64,000 bases of DNA from Paraburkholderia lycopersici (GCF_900096975.1 NZ_FMYQ01000017.1:85714-149713), one strand, 5' to 3'; positions 25,696-35,323 are shown, counted from the first letter of the stretch. The notes: generated from the letters alone by a model not told the origin. Made by a program: numbers and translations.

Positions 25696-28475
25696 ACGCG
25701 ATGCCTTCCGTGCAAGCCGTTGCGCAGGCCGTCGTTCGTCTGCGAGGCGTGAGTCTGCGCTACGGCAAGGTTCGCGCGCTCGACGACGTCACCCTCGACG
25801 TTCCCGCCGGTTGCATGGTCGGACTGATCGGGCCGGACGGCGTGGGCAAGTCGAGCCTGCTCGCGCTCGCGGCGGGCGCGCGGGCGATCCAGCAGGGCGA
25901 AGTCGGCGTGCTCGGCGGCGACATGGCGTCGGCACGCCATCGCGACGCGGTCTGCCCGCGCATTGCCTACATGCCGCAGGGGCTCGGCAGGAACCTGTAT
26001 CCGACGCTCTCGGTCGAGGAAAACCTGCAGTTCTTCGCGCGGCTCTTCGGCCACGACGCCCGCGAGCGCCGCCGCCGCATCGACGACCTGACGCGCAGCA
26101 CGGGCCTGTACCCGTTCCTCGCGCGCCCCGCCAGCAAGCTCTCGGGCGGCATGAAGCAGAAGCTCGGCCTGTGCTGCGCGCTGATCCACGATCCGGACCT
26201 GCTGATCCTCGACGAGCCGACCACGGGCGTCGATCCGCTCGCGCGCGCGCAGTTCTGGAGCCTGATCGCGCACATCCGCGAGGGCCGGCCGGGCATGAGC
26301 GTGATCGTCGCGACCGCGTACATGGACGAGGCGCAGCGGTTCGACTGGCTCGTGGCCATGGACGCGGGCCGCGTGCTCGCCACGGGCACGCCGGCCGAAC
26401 TGCTCGCGCGCACGGGCTGCGACACGCTGGAGGCCGCCTTCATCGCACTGCTGCCCGAAGAGCGGCGGCGCGGCCACCAGCCTGTCCGGATCACGCCGCT
26501 GCAGGACGGCGCGGATACCGACATCGCGATCGAGGCGCACGACCTGACGATGCGCTTCGGCGATTTCGTCGCCGTCGATCACGTGAGTTTCCGCATCCGC
26601 CGCGGCGAGATTTTCGGCTTCCTCGGCTCGAACGGCTGCGGCAAGTCGACCACGATGAAGATGCTCACCGGCCTGCTGCCGGCCAGCGAAGGAACGGCCA
26701 CGCTGTTCGGCCATCCGGTCGATCCGCGCGACACGGAGACCCGTCGCCGGGTCGGCTACATGTCGCAGGCGTTCTCGCTGTACGGGGAGCTGACCGTGCG
26801 CCAGAACCTCGTGTTGCACGCGCGCCTCTTTCACGTGCCCGAGCACGACATCCCGGCGCGGGTGAGCGAGATGGTGAGCCGCTTCGGCCTCGCCGATGCG
26901 CTGGACGCGCTGCCCGAAAGCCTGCCGCTCGGCATCCGGCAGCGGCTTTCGCTCGCGGTTGCCATGGTGCACCGGCCCGAGCTGCTGATTCTCGACGAGC
27001 CCACTTCCGGCGTGGACCCGGTCGCGCGCGACACCTTCTGGCAGTTGATGCTCGATCTGGCGCGCCGCGACCGCGTGACGATCTTCATCTCCACGCACTT
27101 CATGAACGAGGCCGAGCGTTGCGACCGGATCTCGCTGATGCACGCGGGCCGCGTGCTCGCGAGCGACGCGCCCGCCGCGCTGATTCGCGCGCGCGGCGCC
27201 GCGACGCTCGAAGCGGCCTTCATCGGCTACCTGACCGACGCCGGAGGCGAGACGGCGGAAGCGGCGGAAGCCGGCAGCGGCACGGAAGAGGCCGATCCGG
27301 CACCTCCGGCGGATGCACCGCCGCAAGACCCGGTCGCCCGTGCGCATCGCCGCTTCAGCCTGCGCCGCGCCCTCAGCTACATGTGGCGCGAGGCACTGGA
27401 GCTGCGCCGCGACCCGGTGCGGGCGGCGCTCGCGTTGCTGGGCTCGCTGGTGCTGATGTGCGTGATGGGCTTCGGCGTGAGCCTCGACGTGGAGAATCTC
27501 AGCTTTGCCGTACTCGACCGCGACCAGACCGAACTGAGCCGTGATTACACGCTCAACATCTCGGGGTCCCGCTATTTCGTGCAGCAGGCGCCGCTTGCCG
27601 ACTACGCCGACATGGACCGGCGGATGCGCAGCGGCGACCTGTCGCTCGCGCTCGAGATTCCGCCCAATTTCGCGCGCGACGTCGAACGCGGCAACCCCGT
27701 GCAGATCGGCGTGTGGATCGACGGCGCCATGCCGCAGCGCGCCGAAACGATACGCGGCTACGTTCAGGGTATGCACGCCGCGTGGCTGGCGGACCAGGGC
27801 CTGCACCGGCTCGGCGTTGCGCCTGCGGCGCAGGTCGACATCGAGACGCGCTTTCGCTACAACCCGGACGTGAAGAGCCTGCCCGCGATGGTGCCGGCGA
27901 TCATTCCGCTGCTGCTGCTGATGCTGCCGGCCATGCTGACCGCGCTCGCGGTGGTGCGCGAGCGCGAACTCGGCTCCATCATCAACCTGTACGTCACGCC
28001 CGTGACGCGGGCCGAATTCCTGATCGGCAAGCAGGTTCCGTACATCCTGCTGGCGGTGCTCAACTTTCTGCTGATGACGCTGCTCGCCGGCATCGCGTTC
28101 GGCGTGCCGGTGAAGGGCAGTTTCCTGACGCTGCTGGCGGCGGTGCTGATCTACAGCGTCGTCGCGACCGGCATCGGCCTGCTGGCGTCCACTTTCACGC
28201 GCAGCCAGATCGCGGCGATGTTCTTCACGATGATCGGCACCATGATTCCTGCGGTACAGTTTGCCGGGCTCGTCAATCCGCTCTCCTCGATGAGCGGCAG
28301 CGGCCGGCTCATCGGCGAGATCTATCCGGCGACCTACATGGTGACGATCAGCCGCGGCGTGTTCAACAAGGCGCTGGGCTTCGCCGATCTGCGCGCCCAG
28401 TTCTGGCCGCTCGTCGCGGCCGTGCCCGTGATCCTCGGCACGACCCTCATGCTGCTTCGCAAGCAGGAGAAGTGA
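25692..28475 (+). CDS. rbbA: RbbA-type fused ATPase-ATPase-permease of an ABC exporter
   Basis: A 927-residue protein. ABC domain 1 has Walker A GPDGVGKS at 47-54, signature LSGGMKQKLGLC and Walker B LLILDEPTTGVD. ABC domain 2 starts near residue 275, with Walker A GSNGCGKST at about 311 and the degenerate signature LPLGIRQRLSLA, the same as in E. coli RbbA. An ABC-2 type permease follows (about 560-927) with six membrane segments and a large extracytoplasmic loop after the first. The GTG start at 25692 overlaps the adaptor stop. RbbA was named for ribosome association in E. coli. In this operon the context is clearly export, together with the adaptor and a second permease two bases downstream. 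Confidence 0.93.
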   Translation: MNAMPSVQAVAQAVVRLRGVSLRYGKVRALDDVTLDVPAGCMVGLIGPDGVGKSSLLALAAGARAIQQGEVGVLGGDMASARHRDAVCPRIAYMPQGLGRNLYPTLSVEENLQFFARLFGHDARERRRRIDDLTRSTGLYPFLARPASKLSGGMKQKLGLCCALIHDPDLLILDEPTTGVDPLARAQFWSLIAHIREGRPGMSVIVATAYMDEAQRFDWLVAMDAGRVLATGTPAELLARTGCDTLEAAFIALLPEERRRGHQPVRITPLQDGADTDIAIEAHDLTMRFGDFVAVDHVSFRIRRGEIFGFLGSNGCGKSTTMKMLTGLLPASEGTATLFGHPVDPRDTETRRRVGYMSQAFSLYGELTVRQNLVLHARLFHVPEHDIPARVSEMVSRFGLADALDALPESLPLGIRQRLSLAVAMVHRPELLILDEPTSGVDPVARDTFWQLMLDLARRDRVTIFISTHFMNEAERCDRISLMHAGRVLASDAPAALIRARGAATLEAAFIGYLTDAGGETAEAAEAGSGTEEADPAPPADAPPQDPVARAHRRFSLRRALSYMWREALELRRDPVRAALALLGSLVLMCVMGFGVSLDVENLSFAVLDRDQTELSRDYTLNISGSRYFVQQAPLADYADMDRRMRSGDLSLALEIPPNFARDVERGNPVQIGVWIDGAMPQRAETIRGYVQGMHAAWLADQGLHRLGVAPAAQVDIETRFRYNPDVKSLPAMVPAIIPLLLLMLPAMLTALAVVRERELGSIINLYVTPVTRAEFLIGKQVPYILLAVLNFLLMTLLAGIAFGVPVKGSFLTLLAAVLIYSVVATGIGLLASTFTRSQIAAMFFTMIGTMIPAVQFAGLVNPLSSMSGSGRLIGEIYPATYMVTISRGVFNKALGFADLRAQFWPLVAAVPVILGTTLMLLRKQEK

Positions 28476-28477
28476 CG

Positions 28478-29602
28478 ATGCGCGCGCTCCTGAATGTCTA
28501 CCGGCTCGGCGTGAAGGAGTTGTGGAGCCTGTTGCGCGACCCGATCATGCTGGTGCTGATCGTTTTCACGTTCACCGCCTCGATCTATTCGGCCGCCACC
28601 GCGCAGCCCGACACGCTGCACATGGCGCCCATCGCATTCGTCGACGAGGACGGCTCGCCGCTGTCGGCACGGATCATTTCGGCGTTCTTCCCGCCGCAGT
28701 TCGGCACGCCGGTGCTGATCAGCGCCGCGCAGGTCGATCATGGGCTCGACTCCGGCGAGTACACGTTTTCGCTCAGCATTCCGCCGGACTTCCAGCGCGA
28801 CGTGCTGGCCGGGCGGCACGCCGAAATCCAGCTGAACGTCGACGCCACCCGCATGAGCCAGGCGTTCACGGGCAGCGGCTATGTCCAGCAGATCGTGGGC
28901 GGCGAAATCAGCGATTTCGTGCGGCGCTACCGGGGGAGCAGCGCGCTGCCGATCGACCTCGAAACGCACATGCGCTTCAACCCGAACCTCGAACAGTCGT
29001 GGTTCGGCGCGCTCATGGAGATCATCAACAACGTGACGATGCTGTCGATCATCCTGACCGGCGCGGCGCTGATCCGCGAACGCGAGCACGGCACGATCGA
29101 GCATCTGCTCGTGATGCCGGTCACGCCCGCGCAAATCATGCTGGCCAAGGTGTGGTCGATGGGGCTGGTGGTGCTCGTCGCGGCGGCGTTCTCGCTGACG
29201 TTCGTGGTGCGCGGCGCGCTGCACGTGCCGATCGAAGGGTCGGTGACGTTGTTCCTCGTCGGCGCGGCGTTGCACCTCTTCGCCACGACGTCGATGGGGA
29301 TTTTTCTCGCGACGATCGCCCGCAGCATGCCGCAGTTCGGAATGCTGATGGTGCTCGTGCTGCTGCCATTGCAGATGCTGTCGGGCAGCATCACGCCGCG
29401 CGAGAGTATGCCGGCCGTGGTGCAGGACATCATGCTCGCGGCGCCCACCACGCACTTCGTCGAACTCGGGCAGGCCATCCTGTACCGCGGCGCGGGAATC
29501 GACGTCGTATGGAAGCCCTTTCTCACGCTGGTGGCGATCGGAGCCGTGCTCTTTCTGCTGTCGCTGCGGCGTTTCCGGAAAACGATCAGTCAGATGGCGT
29601 AA
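28478..29602 (+). CDS. ABC-2 type transporter permease (YhhJ-like)
   Basis: A 374-residue inner-membrane permease. It has one N-terminal membrane helix, a large extracytoplasmic loop (about 45-175), then five helices including the conserved ALIREREHGTIEHLLVMPVTPAQIMLAK segment of ABC-2 permeases. It starts two bases after the RbbA stop and should pair with the permease half of that protein to form the channel. It is the last gene of the efflux operon; the next gene is convergent, 118 bases away. The substrate is unknown, but drugs or lipophilic compounds are typical. Confidence 0.92.
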   Translation: MRALLNVYRLGVKELWSLLRDPIMLVLIVFTFTASIYSAATAQPDTLHMAPIAFVDEDGSPLSARIISAFFPPQFGTPVLISAAQVDHGLDSGEYTFSLSIPPDFQRDVLAGRHAEIQLNVDATRMSQAFTGSGYVQQIVGGEISDFVRRYRGSSALPIDLETHMRFNPNLEQSWFGALMEIINNVTMLSIILTGAALIREREHGTIEHLLVMPVTPAQIMLAKVWSMGLVVLVAAAFSLTFVVRGALHVPIEGSVTLFLVGAALHLFATTSMGIFLATIARSMPQFGMLMVLVLLPLQMLSGSITPRESMPAVVQDIMLAAPTTHFVELGQAILYRGAGIDVVWKPFLTLVAIGAVLFLLSLRRFRKTISQMA

Positions 29603-29720
29603 CCGGATATCGGCCACACGCGCAGTGACATCAGGCCGTGGCCGTACATACGCGGTCGAACGCGGACGATCGCGTCGTCGGCGCGGCTGTCCGTGGTCGC
29701 GGCGGTTCGAGGGCGCGTGC

Positions 29721-31331
29721 TCATGACGGCTCGCCGACGCGGAACACGCCGAGTTCATCCGGCTCGCACTGCGCGATCAAGCCGGTTTCCCAGGCGAGAT
29801 AGGCGCGCGCGGCGTCGAGATTGCCGTCGTGGCGGTCGTGCACGAAGAACAGATAGTCGATGCGGTCGCTGTCCGCGAGGAGCGGGCCCGATGAGTCGAC
29901 GGGCAGGCCCGCTTCGCGCCAGGTGTCGAGTCCGCGCGCGGTGCGTGCGACGTGCCGGTAGCCGGCATCGCGCAGATCGGCGGCGACGAGGGCGGCGGTG
30001 GCGGGATCGTCGGCCAGCAGGACCAGCGGTGTGTCCGGCGACGCCTCGGCGGCGCGCAACGTGTCGAACACGATCGCGCGCGTGGTCCAATGCGAGCCGG
30101 CCGCGCGCGTTTGTTGCCACGCAGCGCTCGCGCGTAGATCGAGCACGACCGGTGATGCGGCGGGGGCGGCGGCGGCGCGCAGCGCTTCGGCATCGAGTGC
30201 AGGCGGCGCGTTTCGCGCGACGACCTCGGCCGCTTTCTCACGCGCGCAAGCGCGCGTTGGCCGCGAAGCCGCGATATCCGCCGCGACCGTCGCCACCTCG
30301 AAGCCGAGTTGAACGAGCCAATGCGCGACGACCGGCGCGCGCACGCCGTCGTAGTCCACGAGCAGCAATCGTGCGCCGCGCACGCCGACGGTCTGGTCGG
30401 TCGCCTGGATCAGTTGTCCTCCGGGCGCGTGCGTCGCGTGCGGAAGGCCGTCGTGTGCGTATTCCTCGGGCGCGCGAACGTCGAGCAGAAACGTCGTGCG
30501 CGTTGCGTCGTCGATCCAGGCGTGGGCTTCGCGCGCGTCGAGCGACCTAACCCCGAAACGTCGTGCGAGCGCGCTCGCACGCTCGCGCGCGGCTTCCGTC
30601 GCCGTGCCTGAATGACCGCGCGTGCTTCCATGTTCGAGCGGCAAGCCGGCGAGCGCCCAGCCTTGCGTGCCGTTTTCGAGCGCGAACACCGGATTCGCGA
30701 CGCCGAGACTGCGTAGCGTCTGCGCGCCGATGATGCTGCGCGTGCGGCCCGCGCAATGAATGACGACTGGCACGCCGGGCGATGGCGCCAGCGTGTCGAT
30801 GTGCGCCGCGAGTTCGCCGTTCGGGCAGCACACCGCGCCGGGGATCGTCATCTTGCGGTGTTCTTCGCGCGTGCGTCCGTCGAGCAGCACGACGGCGTCA
30901 CGCTGGCGATCGAGGTCGGCGGCGGAAATGTGCGGCGTGCCATACGCGTGCTCGACGAGTTCGCCGAACGTTTTCGACGGCACGTTGACGCCGCGAAACA
31001 GCGTATAGCCCGCATCGGCCCAGCCGCGCGCGCCGCCTTCGAGTATCGATACGTCGCGATAGCCGAGTTGCGCCAGCCTCGCGCCGGCACGCGCCGCCAC
31101 CGAGGATGCGCCATCGTCGAGCACCACGATGCGCACCTCGCGCCGGGGTAGCAACTTCGGCGCGTCGAGTTCGAGCCGGCTATACGGCAGCGGGATCGCG
31201 AAGAACGGATGGCCTTCGCCGAACTGTCCGGCTTCGCGGACGTCGACTAGCGCGATCTCGCGGCCATCGTTGAGGAACGCGCGCACGGTGCGTGCGTCGA
31301 CGAGCGGAAGGGCGTTTGCAGAAAGCGTCAT
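29721..31331 (-). CDS. Four-domain rhodanese protein (first paralogue)
   Basis: A 536-residue protein of four consecutive rhodanese domains (about 10-115, 135-245, 265-370 and 385-490) and a short C-terminal tail (AARAYLAWETGLIAQ). Only domain 2 keeps the catalytic cysteine (Cys193 in VVIHCAGRTRSI). In domains 1, 3 and 4 the loop position is occupied by LDDGASS, VDYDGVR and LADDPAT. It could transfer sulfane sulfur to cyanide, thiols or sulfite, with the inactive domains as scaffold. No signal peptide is visible, so it is cytoplasmic. It lies 122 bases downstream of the cysteine-dioxygenase-like gene on the same strand and has a close architectural twin at 35324-37000. Confidence 0.88.
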   Translation of the reverse strand: MTLSANALPLVDARTVRAFLNDGREIALVDVREAGQFGEGHPFFAIPLPYSRLELDAPKLLPRREVRIVVLDDGASSVAARAGARLAQLGYRDVSILEGGARGWADAGYTLFRGVNVPSKTFGELVEHAYGTPHISAADLDRQRDAVVLLDGRTREEHRKMTIPGAVCCPNGELAAHIDTLAPSPGVPVVIHCAGRTRSIIGAQTLRSLGVANPVFALENGTQGWALAGLPLEHGSTRGHSGTATEAARERASALARRFGVRSLDAREAHAWIDDATRTTFLLDVRAPEEYAHDGLPHATHAPGGQLIQATDQTVGVRGARLLLVDYDGVRAPVVAHWLVQLGFEVATVAADIAASRPTRACAREKAAEVVARNAPPALDAEALRAAAAPAASPVVLDLRASAAWQQTRAAGSHWTTRAIVFDTLRAAEASPDTPLVLLADDPATAALVAADLRDAGYRHVARTARGLDTWREAGLPVDSSGPLLADSDRIDYLFFVHDRHDGNLDAARAYLAWETGLIAQCEPDELGVFRVGEPS

Positions 31332-31453
31332 GGGAGCGAATCAGTGAGGCGATCAATGAGACGGACGCCGGAACGCCCGCGCCTGATCGGCGTTGCCCGC
31401 GAAGCGCTCGGTGCCCGTGCGGACCCCCGACGCGCCGCCGGCGTGCGCGTTCA

Positions 31454-32086
31454 TCAGCCGACCGCCTGTGTTTGACGGTGCAGATGCGTGCGGTTGTAGC
31501 GGACGATGCGGCCGCTGTCGGGCTCGAAGCCGAGCCGCCCGTCGAGCGTTTCGAGCGGCCGGCCGTACAGATGGAAATGCAGCGTCGGCGTAATGCCGGT
31601 CACGTGGATGCTATGGATGTCGTCGGGCAGGAACTCGATTGGCGTGCCCGGCTGCACCATCACTTCGCGGTCGAGCGCGAGCGTTGCGCGTTCGGCGTCG
31701 CTGCCGTCGTCGGTGCGGCGATAGACGCGATTGAGTTCGCCGCCCTCGACCGCCGCGATCACGGCCCACGTGTCGTGGTTGTGCGGAATCGTCGTCTTGC
31801 CGGGCAACAGCGAGTTCAGATACAGCGCGATGCCGTCGCTGCCCGGATTCAGCCGGTAGCGCGCGGACGTGTCGCCGCTCGCGGCGTCGGGCGGCGGGAA
31901 CGCGCTGCGCGGGAACAGCGTGGCCTGGGTCGCGAGCGTCTGGAGTTGCGCGCCGATCCGCGCGAGCGATTCACGCGTGATGCCGTCGCGCGCGACGATC
32001 GCGCCGACCGTCGCGAGCAGCGTGGCGACGGCATCGGTGCGGGCGGCGGTATGCGGGTCGGTTTGGGTGGAGGCGTTCGTGGTCAT
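31454..32086 (-). CDS. Cysteine dioxygenase-like (thiol dioxygenase) cupin
   Basis: A 210-residue cupin. The iron-ligand pair His102-x-His104 (PHNHDTWAVI) and a third histidine in DDIHSIHV (His158 or 161) match the three-His ferrous site of bacterial type I cysteine dioxygenases. These oxidise a thiol to a sulfinate. It could act on cysteine, 3-mercaptopropionate or another thiol; I cannot tell which. It precedes the four-domain rhodanese on the minus strand and is divergent from the flavin monooxygenase operon. This places it in a sulfur-compound degradation island. Confidence 0.85.
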   Translation of the reverse strand: MTTNASTQTDPHTAARTDAVATLLATVGAIVARDGITRESLARIGAQLQTLATQATLFPRSAFPPPDAASGDTSARYRLNPGSDGIALYLNSLLPGKTTIPHNHDTWAVIAAVEGGELNRVYRRTDDGSDAERATLALDREVMVQPGTPIEFLPDDIHSIHVTGITPTLHFHLYGRPLETLDGRLGFEPDSGRIVRYNRTHLHRQTQAVG

Positions 32087-32524
32087 GAGGATTCAGAGGG
32101 CCGCGTGCCGGCCGCCAGTGGTGTGTTGCAGGAAGCGCCGCGTGCGTTCGACGCGCGGCACGTGAAAGATCGGCGCGTGCGGTCCTCGACGGCGCGCACT
32201 TCGCCGCGGCGGCACGCGTTCGCGGACCGCTTGCGCTCGCACATCGCGTGCGGACTTCGCGCTCGCGCGCGGCCTCGTCCGCGTTTGCCGGGGCTACCGC
32301 GCCGGCGTGGCGGCAGGCGAGCGATGTCATGCTCCGGGCGCTCAAGGTCGTCATACAGCCGAACATTCTAGGAAGCATGGCACGGCTTTCGAACCAAGGT
32401 TTCGTCACAACGATATGCGGCGCTCCTGCTTTCCATAGCAGATCAGATTCGTTTTCATCGCGGCGTGGCGTATCTACGCTTGTTGGTTCGTCATCTTCGC
32501 CATCCGCCGTTGGCCAGAGCCTTC
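32087..32524. other. Divergent intergenic region of the sulfur island
   Basis: About 440 bases separate the leftward thiol dioxygenase gene from the rightward genes and must hold both promoters. The half nearest the dioxygenase is very GC-rich. From about 32360 to 32470 it is clearly more AT-rich, the likely promoter zone. TGGCACGGCTTTCGA at 32378-32392 resembles the -24 half of a sigma-54 promoter but lacks the GC at -12. No gene is supported. Confidence 0.5.
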
Positions 32525-32890
32525 ATGTCAATCGCCGCTTTTCGCCCAGTCCTGCCGAACCTTCCGCGGTTGCGCCGCTTGCCCGTGCTGCGCGCGGTGG
32601 CGACGGCGGCATTGGCGTTTCCCGGCGCGGCATCGGCCGATGCCGCGCTCGGCCGGATCGCCGCTCGTCATGGAATCGCGGCAACTTTATCCGGCTCGCG
32701 AAGCACCCCGGCTACCGGGGGCAAGGGCAAGCCGTTCATCGACCCGATGCGGCCGATCGCGCAGGAGCGGGCGCCGTCGGTCGATCTGCTCGAACTGCAT
32801 TTCCATGCGGTCCAGTCGCGGAGTCTCGCCGGCTTCGGCAATGCGCCAATGAGCGGGTATGCGTCGCTCGCCTCCGTGCGCCGCGCGTGA
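32525..32890 (+). CDS. Small hypothetical protein
   Basis: A 121-residue reading frame from ATG 32525 (an alternative start at 32465 would add 20 residues). I do not recognise it. A weakly hydrophobic N-terminal stretch (LPVLRAVATAALAFPGAASADAALG) could be a signal peptide. The rest is GKGKPFIDPMRPIAQERAPSVDLLELHFHAVQSRSLAGF, less arginine-biased than random shadow frames here. It ends 19 bases before the first flavin monooxygenase gene. It could be a real leader gene, a remnant of a binding-protein gene, or chance. Coding status is uncertain. Confidence 0.35.
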   Translation: MSIAAFRPVLPNLPRLRRLPVLRAVATAALAFPGAASADAALGRIAARHGIAATLSGSRSTPATGGKGKPFIDPMRPIAQERAPSVDLLELHFHAVQSRSLAGFGNAPMSGYASLASVRRA

Positions 32891-32909
32891 TCCTTTTATC
32901 GAGTCTCCC

Positions 32910-34073
32910 ATGTCGATCCCGTCTCCCGCAGAATTCCCCGATAGCCCGCTGTCCCGCTCGCTGCATCAGCCGCTGCTGCTCGGCCTGTTCCTGCCGATCC
33001 AGAGCGGCGGCTGGTCGATGTCGACGCTGCCGCGCACGACCGACTGGTCGTTCGACTACAACGCGCGCCTGACTCGCCGCGCCGAAGCGCTCGGCTTCGA
33101 CCTCGCGTTCGGTCTCGCGCAGTGGCTCGGCAAGGACGGGCACGGCGGCGCGACGCGCTATCGGCGCGAGTCGCTCGATTCGTTCATCACGATCGCGTCG
33201 CTCGCCTCGATCACGCAGCGCATCCTGTTGATCTCGACGCTGCACATCCTGTACGGCAACTGGCATCCGCTGCATCTCGCGAAGTTCGGCGCGACGCTCG
33301 ATCACATTTCGGGCGGCCGGTGGGGCTTGAACATGGTGACGGGCCATTCGATCGACGAAGCCGAGATGTTCGGCCGCGTCGGCCATTTCGAGCACGACCA
33401 GCGCTACGAGATGGCGGCCGAGTTCGTCGATCTGATGGAGCAGCTATGGTCGCTCGACGACAACCTCACGTTCGACGGCCGCTGGTACAGGACGCGCAAC
33501 GCGTTCGTCTCGCCGAAGCCGCGTTACGGCCGGCCAGTGCTCGTGAACGCCACGAGTTCGCCGGCCGGCATCGAGTACGCGGCCAGACATTCCGATCTGA
33601 TTTTCGTCACGAGTCCGGCGGGCGCGCAGATCGACGCGGCGCTCGACGTATTGCCCGCTCACACCGCCCGGATTCGCGAGACCGCGCTCAAGCACGGACG
33701 CAAGCTGCGTACGCTGATCAATCCGACCATCGTGTGCCGTCCGACCGCGCGCGAGGCGCGCGCGTATCACGACGCGATTCTCGCCCATGCGGATTTCGGC
33801 GCGGTGGACGGCTTCACGGGCCGCCGCAGCGACGCGCAGGCGTGGCGCAACCACCAGCGCGAGCAGCGCGTGCTGGGCGGCAACATCCAGATCATCGGCT
33901 CGCCCGAGCGCGTGGTGGACGACCTGCTGCGCCTGAAGGCGGCGGGCATAGACGGCGTGCAGCTGACGTTCTTCGACTTCGAGCCCGATCTCGAGTATTT
34001 CGGCTCGGCCGTGCTGCCGCTCATGGAACAGGCGGGCCTGCGGGTGCCGGCCCATTCAACGAACGAGGAGTGA
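32910..34073 (+). CDS. LLM-class FMNH2-dependent monooxygenase, SfnG/RutA clade
   Basis: A 387-residue luciferase-like TIM-barrel protein. The opening LLLGLFLPIQSGGWSM and the segments DYNARLTRRAEALGFDLAF, HISGGRWGLNMVTG and VLVNATSSPAGIEYAARHSD match the dimethylsulfone monooxygenase (SfnG) and pyrimidine monooxygenase (RutA) branch. Such enzymes use reduced FMN from a separate reductase to cleave a C-S or C-N bond. The surrounding sulfur genes favour a sulfone or sulfonate substrate. It is seven bases upstream of a DszC-like gene and is likely the first catalytic gene of a seven-gene operon. Confidence 0.88.
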   Translation: MSIPSPAEFPDSPLSRSLHQPLLLGLFLPIQSGGWSMSTLPRTTDWSFDYNARLTRRAEALGFDLAFGLAQWLGKDGHGGATRYRRESLDSFITIASLASITQRILLISTLHILYGNWHPLHLAKFGATLDHISGGRWGLNMVTGHSIDEAEMFGRVGHFEHDQRYEMAAEFVDLMEQLWSLDDNLTFDGRWYRTRNAFVSPKPRYGRPVLVNATSSPAGIEYAARHSDLIFVTSPAGAQIDAALDVLPAHTARIRETALKHGRKLRTLINPTIVCRPTAREARAYHDAILAHADFGAVDGFTGRRSDAQAWRNHQREQRVLGGNIQIIGSPERVVDDLLRLKAAGIDGVQLTFFDFEPDLEYFGSAVLPLMEQAGLRVPAHSTNEE

Positions 34074-34080
34074 CTGACCG

Positions 34081-35304
34081 ATGGGAACGACCGATTCGAA
34101 TCTGGCGGACGCCTTGCGCACGGCACCGGTGGAACCGGGCTCGGCGGCGCTGGGGGAACTGGTTGCCGCGATCGCGGCCGGCGCGCTCGCGCGGGACCGC
34201 GGCGAAGCCGGGACGCGCGATGCGATCGCGCTCGTGCGCGCCGCGCGGCTCGGCGTGTTTCGCGTGCCGAAGGCGGAGGGCGGCGGCGGCGCGACGCTCG
34301 TGCAGCTATTCGAACTCGTGCTCGATCTGGCCGAGGCCGACTCGAACATTCCGCACATCCTGCGCAACCATTTCGCGTTCGTCGAAAAGGCGCTGCGCGC
34401 GCGTCACGTCGAACCGTACCCGCGGTGGATCGCGCGCGTGCACGACGGCGAGCTGTTCGGGCTGGGCGCGAGCGAACTCGGCACGCAGCATGTCGGCGAC
34501 GGCGACGGCAACACGCGGCTCGAACCCTCGGGCGAGAACCATCGGCTGACGGGCACGAAGTACTACAGCACCGGCAATCTGTACGCGGACAACGTCATCG
34601 TCAATGCGAAAACGCCGGACGGCCGGTTCGTCGCCGCGCGCGTGTCGGTGCGGCAGCCGGGCGTCGACGTCCGCGACGACTGGGACGGCATCGGGCAGCG
34701 CGAAACCGCGAGCGGCACGACCGTGTTCGAGGGCGCCGAAGTGGCCGGCGACGACGTGCTCGTGCTCGCGGACGACGTGAAGGTCGCGCATCAGGCGACG
34801 TTCGCGCAGCTTTATCTGACGACGATCGTGGCGGGCATTGTGCGGCGCGTCGCGAAGGACGCGGTCGCTCTCGTGCAGCGCCGCGAGCGCAACTACTACC
34901 ACGCGGTCGCGCAGCGCCCGGCCGAGGACCCGCTGCTTCAGGAAGCGGTGGGCGAATTGCAGGGCGCGGCGTTCGTCGCCGAGGCCGCGGTGCTGAACGC
35001 GGCGGCCGTGCTCGGGGCGGCGTTCGACAGCGCGATTGCGGGCCAGCCCGACGAAGCGCTGTTCGTCGAGGCCGCGCGCCGCGCCGCGAAAGCGAAGGTC
35101 GTGATCGACCCGCTCGCGCTGCAATCGGCGGCCCGGCTGTTCGACGTCGGCGGCGCGTCGGCCGCGAAGCAGAGCGCGCAGCTCGACCGGCACTGGCGGA
35201 ACATCCGCACGATCGCGTCGCACAACCCGGGGCTCTACAAGGCGAGGGCGCTAGGGAACCACGCGATCAACGGCGTCGCGCTGCCGTCGGCCGCGTTCTT
35301 TTGA
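34081..35304 (+). CDS. Acyl-CoA dehydrogenase-fold flavin monooxygenase, DszC/SfnC-like
   Basis: A 407-residue protein with the three-part acyl-CoA dehydrogenase fold. It lacks the catalytic glutamate context of true dehydrogenases and has signatures of the DszC group instead: LTGTKYYSTGNLYAD, and DRHWRNIRTIASHNPGLYK at the C terminus (the His that helps bind the flavin peroxide). DszC-type enzymes oxygenate thioethers to sulfoxides and sulfones with FMNH2 supplied in trans. In this operon it would plausibly prepare an organosulfur substrate for the flanking LLM monooxygenases. Confidence 0.87.
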   Translation: MGTTDSNLADALRTAPVEPGSAALGELVAAIAAGALARDRGEAGTRDAIALVRAARLGVFRVPKAEGGGGATLVQLFELVLDLAEADSNIPHILRNHFAFVEKALRARHVEPYPRWIARVHDGELFGLGASELGTQHVGDGDGNTRLEPSGENHRLTGTKYYSTGNLYADNVIVNAKTPDGRFVAARVSVRQPGVDVRDDWDGIGQRETASGTTVFEGAEVAGDDVLVLADDVKVAHQATFAQLYLTTIVAGIVRRVAKDAVALVQRRERNYYHAVAQRPAEDPLLQEAVGELQGAAFVAEAAVLNAAAVLGAAFDSAIAGQPDEALFVEAARRAAKAKVVIDPLALQSAARLFDVGGASAAKQSAQLDRHWRNIRTIASHNPGLYKARALGNHAINGVALPSAAFF

Positions 35305-35323
35305 CCTCCTTCTTGTGTCACCC

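Noticed and set aside
25458..27806. A 782-codon minus-strand frame opposite RbbA
   Set aside because: The RbbA-like protein on the + strand is unmistakable. The antisense frame is low-complexity and motif-free.
32378..32392. Sigma-54 promoter-like sequence TGGCACGGCTTTCGA
   Set aside because: The -24 TGGCAC half matches but the -12 position reads GA instead of GC, so it does not meet the minimal requirement.
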